DNA of 64,000 bases from Lactiplantibacillus pentosus (GTDB lineage Bacteria > Bacillota > Bacilli > Lactobacillales > Lactobacillaceae), in contig NZ_CP032757.1 in NCBI RefSeq assembly GCF_003641185.1, forward strand, positions 1,364,001 through 1,428,000, in the 5' to 3' direction. How positions within the stretch are numbered: position 1 is the stretch's first letter; each line of letters starts with the position of its first letter. The notes under the pieces were generated by a model. The model did not search any database. It had not been told where the DNA came from and worked only from the letters and a program-made list of their open reading frames with translations. The translations under genes and the position numbers were made by a program. Of this stretch, positions 1-10,980 are shown piece after piece.

Positions 1-365
1 GCGACTGCGCTGCCTCAAAATGCTGGGACATACGTCGTTGGTTTAACGGATGCAGGCAAAGCAAAGTTAACGGCAGCCAATCCAACCGTCGGCATTACTT
101 ATACCGATGGTACGTATGTAATCAAGCAAGCTGAAGCGAGCATCGTCGTTAATAGTCTGACCGTTCCGTACGATGGGGCTAAACATTCAGTGACAGCGAC
201 GGTGACTGGAACGGTAAATGGGGAGACTTTAAATTATACGCTGCAAAATGCTCAGGCAACGAGTGTGGGCAGTACCACGGTCACTGTGAATTATGATCCA
301 CAGGATACGGTCAATGCAAATTACAAGATTACGACGACGCCCGGGACATTAACGATTGAGCAAAC
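1..365 (+). pseudogene. 5' part of giant adhesin, out of frame with the remainder
   Basis: Frame 1 is open from the window edge. It encodes Thr/Val-rich beta-repeat sequence of the MBG kind seen in Lactobacillus mucus-binding proteins: an AGTYVVGLTDAGKAKL stretch, then a second repeat ending GTLTIEQ near 363. The downstream 9.75-kb frame is frame 3, so reading through needs a one-base slip between about 358 and 368. Frame 3 has a TGA at 357 and frame 1 closes at 451-453. The two parts therefore look like one gene broken by a single indel, though a recombination junction cannot be excluded because what follows resembles an N-terminal adhesin module. The true start and signal peptide lie left of the window. 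Confidence 0.7.
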
Positions 366-3300
366 ATGCGGAATGCGCAGTGGATGCCGTACAAGCTGGT
401 CACTGACCAGAACTTCAGTCAAGTTGATACGACTGGCGACACGCCAACCGTGAATGTCCAGGTCATTTCGCCCGTTTCAATCCTGTTCTCAATTCGGAGT
501 CAAGGCGGCGCCGATAGCGTTCAATCAGTTTTGGGCTGGGGAGATCAGAAAGGGTTTGCGACGGATACAGGGACTTCTGGTATCGAATATCAAGCCTTCG
601 TGACAGTCACTGATGCGGACGGGACCCAACATCAAGCGATTTACTTTAGCCAATATGGCGGCAGCTTCAACATCTGGGGTTATGAGGGTGAAACCTTCCA
701 GCTGGACAAATTACAGTTTGTGTATGCCTATATCGATTCTACTGACGAAACACCGAATGCCAATCATGTGGTGGGCGCCGTGGATGTCGATAATCCTGAT
801 TTGAGCTTCAGGAGCGTTAGTGGCAAAAGTATCAAGGTGGGGACCAATCAGGACCTGACGAAACTTGCGGTTGATGGGTCACTCACAGGAACATTTTTAC
901 TTGATTATGACTATTTTAATAACAATGGCACTATCATGTCATTAGTTCAAACTGCCAAAGATTTGAACGGTGATGGGTTAATTACACTGAGTGACTATAC
1001 GGGTGGCACGAAGCTGACAATGAATGACGCGCCGGTGAAAGCATTTTATGCGCAGACGAGTAATGCGTATTTACCACAAGTCTATTTGAACGTGACTGGA
1101 CCCCAAGTCTTATTCTTCCGATTAAACCTGTCTGATGGCTCCAGTATTGACTCAGATACCAATACGGGCGACTATCCAACACTTTCGGGGACTTCAAAGA
1201 CCTATCCAAGCTTCCAAAGTCTGTGGGGTGTCGCTGGCTCTACAACTGATATTGACAAGCTGATTACCCAATATGAACAAGCGCTCAAAACTAAATATCC
1301 GGATTCGACCTTCACGCTCAGTCCTGAGAGTCAGGCTTTAGTGGATTCGCTGACGACTTTTCCAACTGGGACGAGTTATGCCGCCTCCCAACTCAATAAT
1401 TTATATTTTGTTGCGAATACGGTTAATCTCACGGCCAATTTTGTTGATGCCAGCGATAACCAGATTGTGGCGGCGTCAGTGACTGATTCGGACGGGACTT
1501 CCACGACCAGTACCAATCCGTTTCAAGTCATCTCCACTGATGGAACGACCGGTGCCGTCCGTTCCGAAGCCACGGCAACTGATGCGGATGACGATGCGTT
1601 AGTCAACTACGATACGACGACCGATGACAACACGAATTTATTGAGCTTGTTAGCGGCTTCTGGCGTGGCGATTCCGGCGGGTTATGAGTTAGCAAAGGGC
1701 GCTTCATTTGAATATTCATTAGGAAGCAATGGTGTGCTCCAGATCAAATTAACCAGGGTTGCGGATGGTGGCACTGATGCGACCAAAGTGACGATTGAAA
1801 ATCAACAACTCACTTATGGTCAGACCGTTCCTGAAACATATACGGTGACTGTCGGGGATGATTTGACAACGGATGGCATTACCTGGTCAGCTGATGATTT
1901 TCAGGTTATTGATGGGACAACTGGCACCGTGATGACTAGCGGACTACAGGCCGGTGGCGACTATCAGATTCAACTAACGGCTACTGGGCGAGAGAAGCTT
2001 GAACAAGCTAACCCAGACTATGATTTTAAAGATTCTGCATTCAGTGATGGCACACTCACTGTCGTAAAATTAGCGGTAACCGTCACCGCTTCGGATGTAA
2101 CGAAGGCTTTTGGTCAGAGCGACCCAGCTTTGACTTTGAAGGATGCTACCGGCGTTTTAGTGAATGGCGATAGTTTGGATGCACTAGGCGTCACGTTAAG
2201 GCGGAAAACAGGAGAAAAAGTTGGCCGTTATGACATTACCGGGACATCCACTAGTTCTAATTACGACGTTACGGTCGAACCAGGTGTTTTCCAGATTACC
2301 AATACCGCACCTGTGATCGATGCCAGTGATGTCACGGTTCCATACGCGACGACTGATGATCTATTAACGTTGATTCAGGCAACCGCGACGGACGCTGAAG
2401 ATGGAGACTTGACCAGTCAGATTAAAATCGCTGATGATGGTAACTTTGATGCGACAGTGGTCGGAAGCTATCGAGTCACATTACAAGTGACCGACCAGGC
2501 TGATGAGACCACCCAGAAAGTCGTCACGGTTACCGTTGCGGAACCGACGAGCGTATCGGCGATCTTAACATTTGTCGATCAGACGACTGGTCAAGTCGTT
2601 GACACGCAAACGCTCAGCGGCAAGCCGGGAACGACGCCGACGACCAAGGTGCCGGTACCAACGAACTATACGGTGGTTTCAGGGACTGGTTTTGTTGATA
2701 ATGGTGACGGGACGATTACGGACACCCAACCGCTGACACTTGATGACAGCGACGACTTAACCGTTTATTTGCAACACGCCACGAGTGTGACTGAACCACC
2801 AACTAATGTGGATGACGCGCATTATGCGGCGACCCATAAGACGTATACGGTGGCCGTAACCGCAACGGCGCCGAATGATGAGCCAAGTTTGGATGTGACC
2901 CCAACTGGAACCACCACTCAAACGTTGACTTACACGCGAACCATGACAATGGATGACGTGACCGGCGAAGTCTTGAGTTATGGTGATTGGACGACAGCGG
3001 ATGACTACACAACAGTCACGGCCAAGGTCATCGCAGGCTATAGTACAACGGATGATCTGACTGCCAGTGGGAGTGCTCAGCCGCTCAGTATTACCGCTGC
3101 TGACGTCAAAGACCAATTGACGGCATTTGCAGCTAATCCAGATACTGATAATGACCAGGCAGAATTTAAGATCACTTACCAAGCAACCAATTATACAATT
3201 AAATTTATTGATGTTGATAACAACAATGCGGTTGTGGGTGAACTCACTGGTAACGCAGCGGATGATGATAGTGTGGCCGGAATTGTTTTAACTGAGTCGG

Positions 3301-6300
3301 ATTTAGCAGTCCTCAATTATCCGGGCGCAGACCAATTAGAAGTCGCACAAGATAATCAGTACTTGAGCAGTGACGGCGCCTCCAGCTGGCAAGGGGCCTT
3401 TGAAAAGGTTGCTGTTGCCGCTGGTCAGACTGTCACTGTTGAACTCAAACACAAGCAAGCAACTGATGATTTTACGACCTCTCGCATCATTTCTTACCTC
3501 TATCCAGATGGGTCAAGCGTCGCTCGTGATGATGAACAGGACATTAATTGGACTGCGACGACTGATCTTTGGAAACAAGCAGTAACGCCGACAGCTAGCG
3601 ACGTGACGGTACTGACGACTTATGACGAAGGTTATGGTCAAGCTACCGCACCAAGTGATCCACTGGCCCATTATGCGCCAACGCAAACTAGTGTGGCGGC
3701 TGAAACAAGTGCTGCGGTATTAACTGGTATCGTTTATGGTGACACGGCGACCTATACCACGAATGTAAAGGTCAATTATGTTCAGACGGTCTTTGCACCA
3801 GATCAATATCTTGGAGATAATGACTATACTGATTATCAGGCCCTCACGAAGACTATTAGTGTGGTACGGAATTATGGTGAGCCAGTGGGGAGTAGTCAGC
3901 AGACTGCTGCGCCAATCACGTTATATCGGACAGCCACTTATGACTTGAGTAAAGATGCTAGCGATGCATCAGCATACAGTTATTCGGTATGGACGACAAA
4001 TAGTGACGGCATCAGTACCAGCAGTGCTGACCAGCAAGTAAGCGACGCCGCAATGGATGAAAAGACACCAGCGGGATATACCGCGACCACGACGAATATG
4101 GCCAATGGTATCGCCATCGCGGGTGGTGCCGGCGTCATTACTGTCAGTGGTGCTATCGGTGGCGACGATGACATTCAAGTCGTCCGCGACGTGACTTACA
4201 CCGCCGACCCAGCGACACTGACCGTGACCTATGTGGATGACGACGACCAGCAATCAATTGTGACAACTGACGAACTGACTGGTGTTACTGATGCCAGTGG
4301 CGATTATGAGACGATGGGTAAGTTCGATAGTACTAAATATGAATTGGCGACTGGCCAAGCGGCAACAGTTAACTATCAATTTGCGGCTGACCCGGACACA
4401 AGTGATAATTTGACGATTCACTTGGCCCATAAGCATACTAGCGCGTTACCAGATGGGTTCAATGGTCAGACGACTCAGACCGTTATTTACACCGGTGCCG
4501 GGAAGTCAACGCCAACAATGCCGCAGCCACAAGTAATCGAGTGGACGACTGACACTGATTTGGTGACGGGCCAGGTCACTTATATGCCTGTCAATCAAAC
4601 AACGGCAGTCATCACTCCGACAGTGCCAGATTATACGCCGGATAAATTGAGCGTCCCTGTTAGTTCATTCACGAGTACGACAACGATGCCCGTTGATACC
4701 ATCATCACCGTTACGTATCAACAAACGACCTTTACCCCGGAAAATCCGGGAACGGTAGACGGCACTCAATCCGAGTACCTGACGCATACGGTCACTTATG
4801 ATGTTCATTATGCGACTGGGAGCACTGCAACTGATCCAGAGACGGTCACGGAGACATTTTACCGGCAAGCTGTCATTGCAGCTGAAGGGGATACCGTCAC
4901 TTACACGGCTTGGACAACTGATTCAACTGGCAATCCGACTAAGGGGCAGGCGACTCGTGAAATCGCGGCGCTGACTGAACTGGGCACACCAGCTGGTTAC
5001 ACTGCGGTTGTGAAGACGACCACGACTGCTGCAAATGCGGATGGCTCACTGGGGCAATCATCATTTAGCGAAAACGAGCCAGTTACGATCGACGGCCAGG
5101 TGGTGAGCGTCTTACGGGAAGTAAGCTATTTGGCTAATTCGGCAGCGTTAACGATTACGTACGTTGATGATGACCGTCAAGGCGAACAAGTTGGCACACC
5201 AATTCAATTGACTGGCGTGACTGATGCAACTGGCCGCTACACGGTAACCGTTCCGGCAAACTATGTTCTAGCTGATGGCCAGTCCGAAACGATCGACTAC
5301 ACGTTTGCGCCAAATCAAACGGATGATGAGGGCAATGTGGTTGAAAACACGAGTGATAATGTGGTCGTACACTTGCAACACGCGCATTCCACGGAATTAC
5401 CAGCAGGATTCACGGGGACGACCACGGATACGGTCACTTACGTCGGACTACCAACAGCCAAAAATCCTGGTAACCAGCAACAAACAGTTACCTGGACCAC
5501 GAGCACTGATTTAGTAACTGGTGTAACCACGTATACGCCAACGAATCAGACGGATGCCGTTCGGACACCGCTTGTCGCAGGTTACACAGCTGATACCACA
5601 GTTGTCCCGGCAAGTGACTATGTGGCGACAACGACCGCGCCCACAGATCAACTGACACAGGTGACTTATTCAGCTAATGCGGCGACGTTGCAAGTCACCT
5701 ACGTTGATGTTGATAATGGAAACAGTTTGGTTGGCACACCCACGACCTTGACTGGTCAAACGGACGCGACTGGCCATTACGATGCAAGTGCGCACTTTGA
5801 CCAGACCAAGTATGAATTGGCGGATGGCCAAGCAGCGACCGTGCCGTATACTTTTGCTGCTGGCACGGCAACTAGTGACGATCTCGTCATCAAGTTACAA
5901 CACAAACGGGTCACGACATTGCCAGACGACTTCACTGGTACGACGACCGAGACGGTGCATTATGTCGGTGCTGGCAGTGCGACGCCAGCCGATTATTCAC
6001 AAAACATCACCTGGACAACTAGCACTGATTTGGTGACTGGCGTGACCACGTATACGCCAACGAATCAGGCAGCCGCCGTTAAGACGCCTGTCATTACTGG
6101 CTATCGGACCGATACGGCTGAAGTTGTCGCTACGAATTATCTATCGACGACTGTACAACCGACGAATCAGGTTACAACGGTGACCTATATCGTAAACGTC
6201 GAAATGATGACGCCCCCAACTGATCCGACTAATTCACATTACGCGGACACGCACAAACAGTTTACTGAAACTGTCCAAGCAGTCGTACCTAGTGGGGTTG

Positions 6301-9300
6301 CTGCGGATTTGACACCGGATAATAGCAGTCAAACGTTGAATTATGCGCGTGCCTATCAAGTTGATGCGGCAACCGGGGTTGTGACTGGCAACTATGGTGC
6401 TTGGACACTGGAAAGCAGTGACTTTACAACCGTGACTGCCAAGACGTTACCTGGCTATCAAACGGTACCAGCAACCGTGTCGGCAACCAATTTTGCCGCT
6501 GAACTACAAGCATTTATCAACGATACGAGTGTGACAGATGCAACCCACGTCGATTACATTCAGTATGTGGCGAATACGGATACAGCCGCGACAATTCAAT
6601 ATGTCGATACCACGACCAATACGCCAGTTCAACTGGAGACAGTCATTGGGACGACCAATCAAACGGCTGATTATACGGTAAGTGTGCCGCAAGGGTATGA
6701 GATCGATACTGCCAAGACAACGATGGTTGATGGTGAACAACTGTCCATTAAATTAACGGCGGATGATACGGATAATCTGACCATTTATTTGAAACACGCC
6801 ACTCAGACCGTTTTGCCAACGGACCCGACCTATGCTGCTGAGACGAATGCTGAGGTTGTCCGGGTCATCAACTATCAGTATCGTGATGGGACTCAGGCTG
6901 CCAATCGTTATTCTGACAATCTGTTCTTTACCCGGACCGTTACGGTCGACCAGGTCACCAATCAAATCGTTGCGTACGGTGATTGGGTGCCAACAACAAC
7001 TGCAACGTTTGCGGCTAAGGACTCACCGGTTATTCCGGGATATACGGCGACACTGGCAACGGTCCCTGCAAAGACGGTTGTGGCGACAGATCAACAAGTG
7101 GTCTTTACGGTAACCTACCAAGCCAATCCCGATACTGCTGCCACTATCAACTATCTAGATGTTGAGACTGGGCAGAATGTTCAAACCGCCACCATCCAGG
7201 GGGAAACGGATACGACCAGTGACTATCTGGTTAAAGTCCCAGCTGGTTATGTGTTAGCTGATACGCAACCAGCGACGATTCATAACGGCGAGGTCAGTGT
7301 CATTTTCAAAGCCGATGATTCTGATGACGTCACGATTTACTTGACTCATGATTCAGTGACAATTGAGCCAAATGACCCTGAGACGAAGCCAAATGATCCA
7401 ATTCCAGGTGATAGTGGCAAGACTTACGGTGACTATACGACCGCAACGACCGTTACTGTGACTCGGACAATCAATTATTTGTATGGTGATACAGCTACTA
7501 AAGCGGCTGACAGTCGAGTTCAAACGGTCAACTTTGCCCGTTCAATTACGGTTGACCAAGTGACTGGTGAAATCTTGAGTACCGGCGACTGGACGGTTGT
7601 TAGTGAGAAATCTGACTTCTCAGCAGTGGCCTCACCAACAATTGCGGGCTACACGGCCACCCCAGAAGTGGTAGCTGCAAGCACCCCAACTGGTGACACA
7701 CCTGATGAGACGCTTAACGTTCGTTACACGGCTAATCATGATACAACCGCAACAATCAGTTATGTCGATGAGAAAACTGGTCAAACGGTCAAATCCGATC
7801 AACCAGTTGGTACAACGGATACGACAGTCAATTATCAAGTAGATGTGCCAAATGGTTACGTCATTGATACTAGTCGCTCGAATTATCAAAACGGACAACA
7901 GTTGTCAATTGTTCTTAAGGGAACGAATGCCGACAACGTCACGATTTACTTGACCCATGATTCGTTGACGATTGATCCAAATGATCCTGAGACGAAGCCG
8001 AATGACCCAATTCCAGGCGATAGCGGGAAGACTTATGGTGACTATACCAAGGCAACGACCGCGACTGTGACCCGGACAATCAATTATTTGTATGGGAACA
8101 CGGCTAACAAAGCGGCCGACAGCAAAGTTCAAACGGTCAGTTTCACGCGTTCAATTACGGTTGACCAAGTGACTGGTGAAATCTTGAGTACCGGTGACTG
8201 GAGAGTTGTTAGTGAGAAATCTGACTTTGCGGCAGTGACTTCACCAACAATTGCGGGTTACACAGCCGATAAGCGGACCGTTTCCGCAGGCAGTCCAACT
8301 AGTGATACACCTGATGAGAGCCTAAGCGTTCGTTACACGGCCAATCACGATACGACCGCAACGGTTAGCTATGTCGATGAACAAACTGGTGAAGTGGTCA
8401 AATCCGATCAACCAGTTGGTACAACGGACACGACAGTCAATTATCAAGTAGATGTGCCAGCCGGCTACGTCATCGATACCAGTCGCTCAAATTATCAAAA
8501 TGGGCAACAGTTGTCAATTGTTCTTAAGGGAACGAATGCCGATGACGTCACTATTTACTTGACTCATGATTCATTGACAATTGATCCAAATGATCCTGAG
8601 ACAAAGCCGGATGCCCCAATTCCAGGCGGTAGTGGCAAAACTTACGGTGACTATACCAAAGCAACGAACGCAACTGTGACGCGGACAATCAATTATTTGT
8701 ATGGGGACACGGCTAACAAAGCGGCTGACAGCAAAGTTCAAACGGTCAGTTTCACGCGTTCAATTACGGTTGACCAAGTGACTGGTGAAATCTTGAGTAC
8801 CGGTGACTGGACGGTTGTCGGCAAGACTACTAATTTCGCGGCAGTGGCCTCACCAACGATTGCGGGTTACACGGCCGATAAGCGCACCGTTTCCGCAGTA
8901 ACGCCAACAGCTGGCAGCCAATCAATCACGACGACTGTGACTTACTCGCCGAATACAGCGACACCGGCAACAATTAGTTATCAGGATCGTCAAACCGGTA
9001 ACGTGGTAACGACGGTCACGCTGACTGGAACGACTAATACAAGTCGTGATTACCAGTTGAGCGTACCTGCCGGATATGTTCTGGCTGAGCACCAAGTTGC
9101 TAACATTACGGCTGGAAAGGTTAAGCTGACCTTTACGCCAGATGAACGAGATAATGTCACGGTTTATTTGACACATCAACTTGAAGAACTCACGCCAGAG
9201 TTAGTTCACACGAGAACTGATGACCCGATTCCCGGCGGTAGTGGCAAGACTTACGGGGATTATCTGAAGGCGACACAATCGGTGGCAACCCGGACGATCA

Positions 9301-10118
9301 AGTATGTGGATGGCCAAACGGGGCAACCGATTGCCAAGCCAGTCGTACAATCGCTACAGTTTGAACGGACGATTCAGATTGATGATGTGACTGGCGCAAT
9401 TACCGTATATGGGCAGTGGCAGCCGACAACGACCAACTCATTTGCGGCAATCCAGTCACCGTCAATTGGGGGTTATACGACTCAATTGCTTCAGGTGCCG
9501 GTTGCGCAAGCCGTCCCTGGGCAGCAGACACAGGCAACTGTTCACTATACGGTGGCACCACATTCATTTACAGTGACGCCAACTGATACCACTGGTCAAC
9601 CACTTCCAGGTGTTCCTGCAATTCAGCTGACAGGTGTGACCGGAGAACTTGTTCAAGTGCCACAAATTCCTGGTTATGAATTCGTGGGAATCACGCCTCA
9701 TGTGCCTGCGAGTGGTGGCATTAAGTTAGTGTATGTCAAAGTTCAAACCCAGACGCCAGCATCGACTGGTGATCAAACAACCACGACAACTGCGGATAAT
9801 GTTCGGGAGTCCTCAAAGACGATTGGTCAGCACCATGATACGACCCCAGTAGTGACTGGTCAGCTGGGACAGCACGACGATGCCAAATCAGCGGCAGGCA
9901 ACCAGCTTGATTTGGCTCACGATGTCAAACAGGCCTCGTCCAAGCGCAACGCTTCAGGGACAGCGAAGTCGGGGACGAATCGAAAGGTTTCGACTACTCG
10001 TTTGCCACAGACTGGCGAATCAACGTCACAGGCGCTGAGTTTAACTGGAATGCTGGCACTGGTCCTTTCATTCTTGGGATTAGCGGGTGTTAAGAAACGC
10101 AAGCATAAGCAAGATTAA
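366..10118 (+). CDS. giant mucus-binding adhesin, LPQTG-anchored (3' part of a frameshifted gene)
   Basis: An open frame of 3250 codons encodes a cell-wall surface protein. After a unique region of about 450 residues comes an MBG-like domain, then a DUF5011-like Ig domain (NTAPVIDASDVTVP, about residue 645). Then follow many MucBP-type modules of the pattern VxYVDxxxGxxV...GYxLxxGQ, ending in near-identical 203-residue units. The C-terminus has the sortase motif LPQTGE (10002-10019), a hydrophobic segment and a KKRKHKQD basic tail, so it is expected to be linked covalently to peptidoglycan by SrtA. The first ATG (366) has no ribosome site and follows a frame break, so this is not a genuine start. 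Without a correcting slip the surface protein would not be secreted. MucBP domains are known to bind mucin glycans; the ligand here is unknown. Confidence 0.85.
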   Translation: MRNAQWMPYKLVTDQNFSQVDTTGDTPTVNVQVISPVSILFSIRSQGGADSVQSVLGWGDQKGFATDTGTSGIEYQAFVTVTDADGTQHQAIYFSQYGGSFNIWGYEGETFQLDKLQFVYAYIDSTDETPNANHVVGAVDVDNPDLSFRSVSGKSIKVGTNQDLTKLAVDGSLTGTFLLDYDYFNNNGTIMSLVQTAKDLNGDGLITLSDYTGGTKLTMNDAPVKAFYAQTSNAYLPQVYLNVTGPQVLFFRLNLSDGSSIDSDTNTGDYPTLSGTSKTYPSFQSLWGVAGSTTDIDKLITQYEQALKTKYPDSTFTLSPESQALVDSLTTFPTGTSYAASQLNNLYFVANTVNLTANFVDASDNQIVAASVTDSDGTSTTSTNPFQVISTDGTTGAVRSEATATDADDDALVNYDTTTDDNTNLLSLLAASGVAIPAGYELAKGASFEYSLGSNGVLQIKLTRVADGGTDATKVTIENQQLTYGQTVPETYTVTVGDDLTTDGITWSADDFQVIDGTTGTVMTSGLQAGGDYQIQLTATGREKLEQANPDYDFKDSAFSDGTLTVVKLAVTVTASDVTKAFGQSDPALTLKDATGVLVNGDSLDALGVTLRRKTGEKVGRYDITGTSTSSNYDVTVEPGVFQITNTAPVIDASDVTVPYATTDDLLTLIQATATDAEDGDLTSQIKIADDGNFDATVVGSYRVTLQVTDQADETTQKVVTVTVAEPTSVSAILTFVDQTTGQVVDTQTLSGKPGTTPTTKVPVPTNYTVVSGTGFVDNGDGTITDTQPLTLDDSDDLTVYLQHATSVTEPPTNVDDAHYAATHKTYTVAVTATAPNDEPSLDVTPTGTTTQTLTYTRTMTMDDVTGEVLSYGDWTTADDYTTVTAKVIAGYSTTDDLTASGSAQPLSITAADVKDQLTAFAANPDTDNDQAEFKITYQATNYTIKFIDVDNNNAVVGELTGNAADDDSVAGIVLTESDLAVLNYPGADQLEVAQDNQYLSSDGASSWQGAFEKVAVAAGQTVTVELKHKQATDDFTTSRIISYLYPDGSSVARDDEQDINWTATTDLWKQAVTPTASDVTVLTTYDEGYGQATAPSDPLAHYAPTQTSVAAETSAAVLTGIVYGDTATYTTNVKVNYVQTVFAPDQYLGDNDYTDYQALTKTISVVRNYGEPVGSSQQTAAPITLYRTATYDLSKDASDASAYSYSVWTTNSDGISTSSADQQVSDAAMDEKTPAGYTATTTNMANGIAIAGGAGVITVSGAIGGDDDIQVVRDVTYTADPATLTVTYVDDDDQQSIVTTDELTGVTDASGDYETMGKFDSTKYELATGQAATVNYQFAADPDTSDNLTIHLAHKHTSALPDGFNGQTTQTVIYTGAGKSTPTMPQPQVIEWTTDTDLVTGQVTYMPVNQTTAVITPTVPDYTPDKLSVPVSSFTSTTTMPVDTIITVTYQQTTFTPENPGTVDGTQSEYLTHTVTYDVHYATGSTATDPETVTETFYRQAVIAAEGDTVTYTAWTTDSTGNPTKGQATREIAALTELGTPAGYTAVVKTTTTAANADGSLGQSSFSENEPVTIDGQVVSVLREVSYLANSAALTITYVDDDRQGEQVGTPIQLTGVTDATGRYTVTVPANYVLADGQSETIDYTFAPNQTDDEGNVVENTSDNVVVHLQHAHSTELPAGFTGTTTDTVTYVGLPTAKNPGNQQQTVTWTTSTDLVTGVTTYTPTNQTDAVRTPLVAGYTADTTVVPASDYVATTTAPTDQLTQVTYSANAATLQVTYVDVDNGNSLVGTPTTLTGQTDATGHYDASAHFDQTKYELADGQAATVPYTFAAGTATSDDLVIKLQHKRVTTLPDDFTGTTTETVHYVGAGSATPADYSQNITWTTSTDLVTGVTTYTPTNQAAAVKTPVITGYRTDTAEVVATNYLSTTVQPTNQVTTVTYIVNVEMMTPPTDPTNSHYADTHKQFTETVQAVVPSGVAADLTPDNSSQTLNYARAYQVDAATGVVTGNYGAWTLESSDFTTVTAKTLPGYQTVPATVSATNFAAELQAFINDTSVTDATHVDYIQYVANTDTAATIQYVDTTTNTPVQLETVIGTTNQTADYTVSVPQGYEIDTAKTTMVDGEQLSIKLTADDTDNLTIYLKHATQTVLPTDPTYAAETNAEVVRVINYQYRDGTQAANRYSDNLFFTRTVTVDQVTNQIVAYGDWVPTTTATFAAKDSPVIPGYTATLATVPAKTVVATDQQVVFTVTYQANPDTAATINYLDVETGQNVQTATIQGETDTTSDYLVKVPAGYVLADTQPATIHNGEVSVIFKADDSDDVTIYLTHDSVTIEPNDPETKPNDPIPGDSGKTYGDYTTATTVTVTRTINYLYGDTATKAADSRVQTVNFARSITVDQVTGEILSTGDWTVVSEKSDFSAVASPTIAGYTATPEVVAASTPTGDTPDETLNVRYTANHDTTATISYVDEKTGQTVKSDQPVGTTDTTVNYQVDVPNGYVIDTSRSNYQNGQQLSIVLKGTNADNVTIYLTHDSLTIDPNDPETKPNDPIPGDSGKTYGDYTKATTATVTRTINYLYGNTANKAADSKVQTVSFTRSITVDQVTGEILSTGDWRVVSEKSDFAAVTSPTIAGYTADKRTVSAGSPTSDTPDESLSVRYTANHDTTATVSYVDEQTGEVVKSDQPVGTTDTTVNYQVDVPAGYVIDTSRSNYQNGQQLSIVLKGTNADDVTIYLTHDSLTIDPNDPETKPDAPIPGGSGKTYGDYTKATNATVTRTINYLYGDTANKAADSKVQTVSFTRSITVDQVTGEILSTGDWTVVGKTTNFAAVASPTIAGYTADKRTVSAVTPTAGSQSITTTVTYSPNTATPATISYQDRQTGNVVTTVTLTGTTNTSRDYQLSVPAGYVLAEHQVANITAGKVKLTFTPDERDNVTVYLTHQLEELTPELVHTRTDDPIPGGSGKTYGDYLKATQSVATRTIKYVDGQTGQPIAKPVVQSLQFERTIQIDDVTGAITVYGQWQPTTTNSFAAIQSPSIGGYTTQLLQVPVAQAVPGQQTQATVHYTVAPHSFTVTPTDTTGQPLPGVPAIQLTGVTGELVQVPQIPGYEFVGITPHVPASGGIKLVYVKVQTQTPASTGDQTTTTTADNVRESSKTIGQHHDTTPVVTGQLGQHDDAKSAAGNQLDLAHDVKQASSKRNASGTAKSGTNRKVSTTRLPQTGESTSQALSLTGMLALVLSFLGLAGVKKRKHKQD
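7351..8890 (+). repeat. 609-bp tandem repeats in adhesin 1
   Basis: Units begin at 7351, 7960 and 8569, exactly 609 bp (203 codons) apart, each opening with D-S-[VL]-T-I-[ED]-P-N-D-P-E-T-K-P. The first two are close to identical along their length. The third matches up to TADKRTVSA (about 8890) and then diverges. The length is a multiple of three, so copy number can change by recombination without breaking the frame. Confidence 0.85.
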
Positions 10119-10195
10119 GCAGATACTGACGATCTCTTAGAACTTGTTTAAAATCTAATATATTTGGTATGATAGTTCAAAAAAGGTGATTAGTC

Positions 10196-10513
10196 ATGAA
10201 CTACCCAAGCAATATTTCCCGCCAACAATTTGAACTCATTCGTCCCGACTTAGAAGCTGCACGGCGTTCAACGAGGCCTCGAAAGTATGATCTTTATGAG
10301 TTGTTCTGTGCAGTTGTCTATGTTTTAAGAACTGGCTGTCAATGGCGCGAGTTACCAGTTGATTTTCCTCGCTGGCAATTGGTCTATTACTATTATCGCG
10401 TATGGTCTGAGGAACAGATTATTGATGAACTATCAATCTTAGATCAGTGTTTAAAAAAATTGTCTTTACCCTACGGGAAAAACAGTCACGCTCGGCTAGA
10501 ACATCTTTCATAA
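10196..10513 (+). CDS. IS5-family transposase, ORF A
   Basis: This 105-aa protein has the N-terminal DUF4096-type domain of IS5 transposases, with a helix-turn-helix-like region and the motif LRTGCQWRELP. It probably binds the terminal repeats. An AAAAAAGGTGATTAGTC leader gives a ribosome site 8 bases before the ATG. The heptamer T TTA AAA at 10450-10456 is a canonical -1 slip site in this frame, and slipping there joins the protein to ORF B to make the full enzyme of about 260 aa. Unslipped product ends at 10513 and would lack the catalytic domain. Confidence 0.88.
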   Translation: MNYPSNISRQQFELIRPDLEAARRSTRPRKYDLYELFCAVVYVLRTGCQWRELPVDFPRWQLVYYYYRVWSEEQIIDELSILDQCLKKLSLPYGKNSHARLEHLS

Positions 10514-10980
10514 TCATTGACGCCCAAAGCGTTAAAAATACCGATACTGCTGAGCATCGCGGCTACGACGGTGGTAAACGCATATCCGGCATCAAACGCC
10601 ACCTAGCGGTTGATATTAACGGCTTACCACAAGCAATTCACATCACCACGGCCAATGTTTCCGACCGTAATGGAGCCAGTGCCATGTTAGCTCTAAATTC
10701 TGGGCATTTACAGCAAGTTAAATCGGTTCTTGTCGATGGTGGCTACACTGGATCGAATTTTGCCGCTGATGTTTACACTAATTTAAACGCCACCGTCCAG
10801 GTGGCTAAACGCAATGAGCTTCATAAATTCGAAGTACTGCCACAACGCTGGATCGTTGAACGTTCCTTCAGTTGGTTGGATAAATGTCGACGACTTTGGA
10901 AGAACTGTGAGCGTAAACTCAATTCAAGTCGTCAAATGGTTATCTTAGCGTTTCTGGTATTACTCCTAAGAAGATTTTAA
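10447..10980 (+). CDS. IS5-family transposase, ORF B (DDE catalytic domain)
   Basis: This is the catalytic half of the transposase. It carries the three acidic positions of a DDE enzyme: D in FIIIDAQSVKN, D in VLVDGGYTG and E in WIVERSFSWLDK with the downstream R of RRLWKNCER. It is in the -1 frame relative to ORF A. The overlap and the TTTAAAA slip heptamer argue that it is translated only as a fusion; the GTG at 10447 has no convincing ribosome site. Both halves and both ends look intact, so the element may be active. Confidence 0.88.
   Translation: MFKKIVFTLREKQSRSARTSFIIIDAQSVKNTDTAEHRGYDGGKRISGIKRHLAVDINGLPQAIHITTANVSDRNGASAMLALNSGHLQQVKSVLVDGGYTGSNFAADVYTNLNATVQVAKRNELHKFEVLPQRWIVERSFSWLDKCRRLWKNCERKLNSSRQMVILAFLVLLLRRF

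Noticed and set aside
7905..9179. Several minus-strand frames across adhesin 1
   Set aside because: Low-stop shadows caused by Thr/Val-rich codon use on the plus strand.
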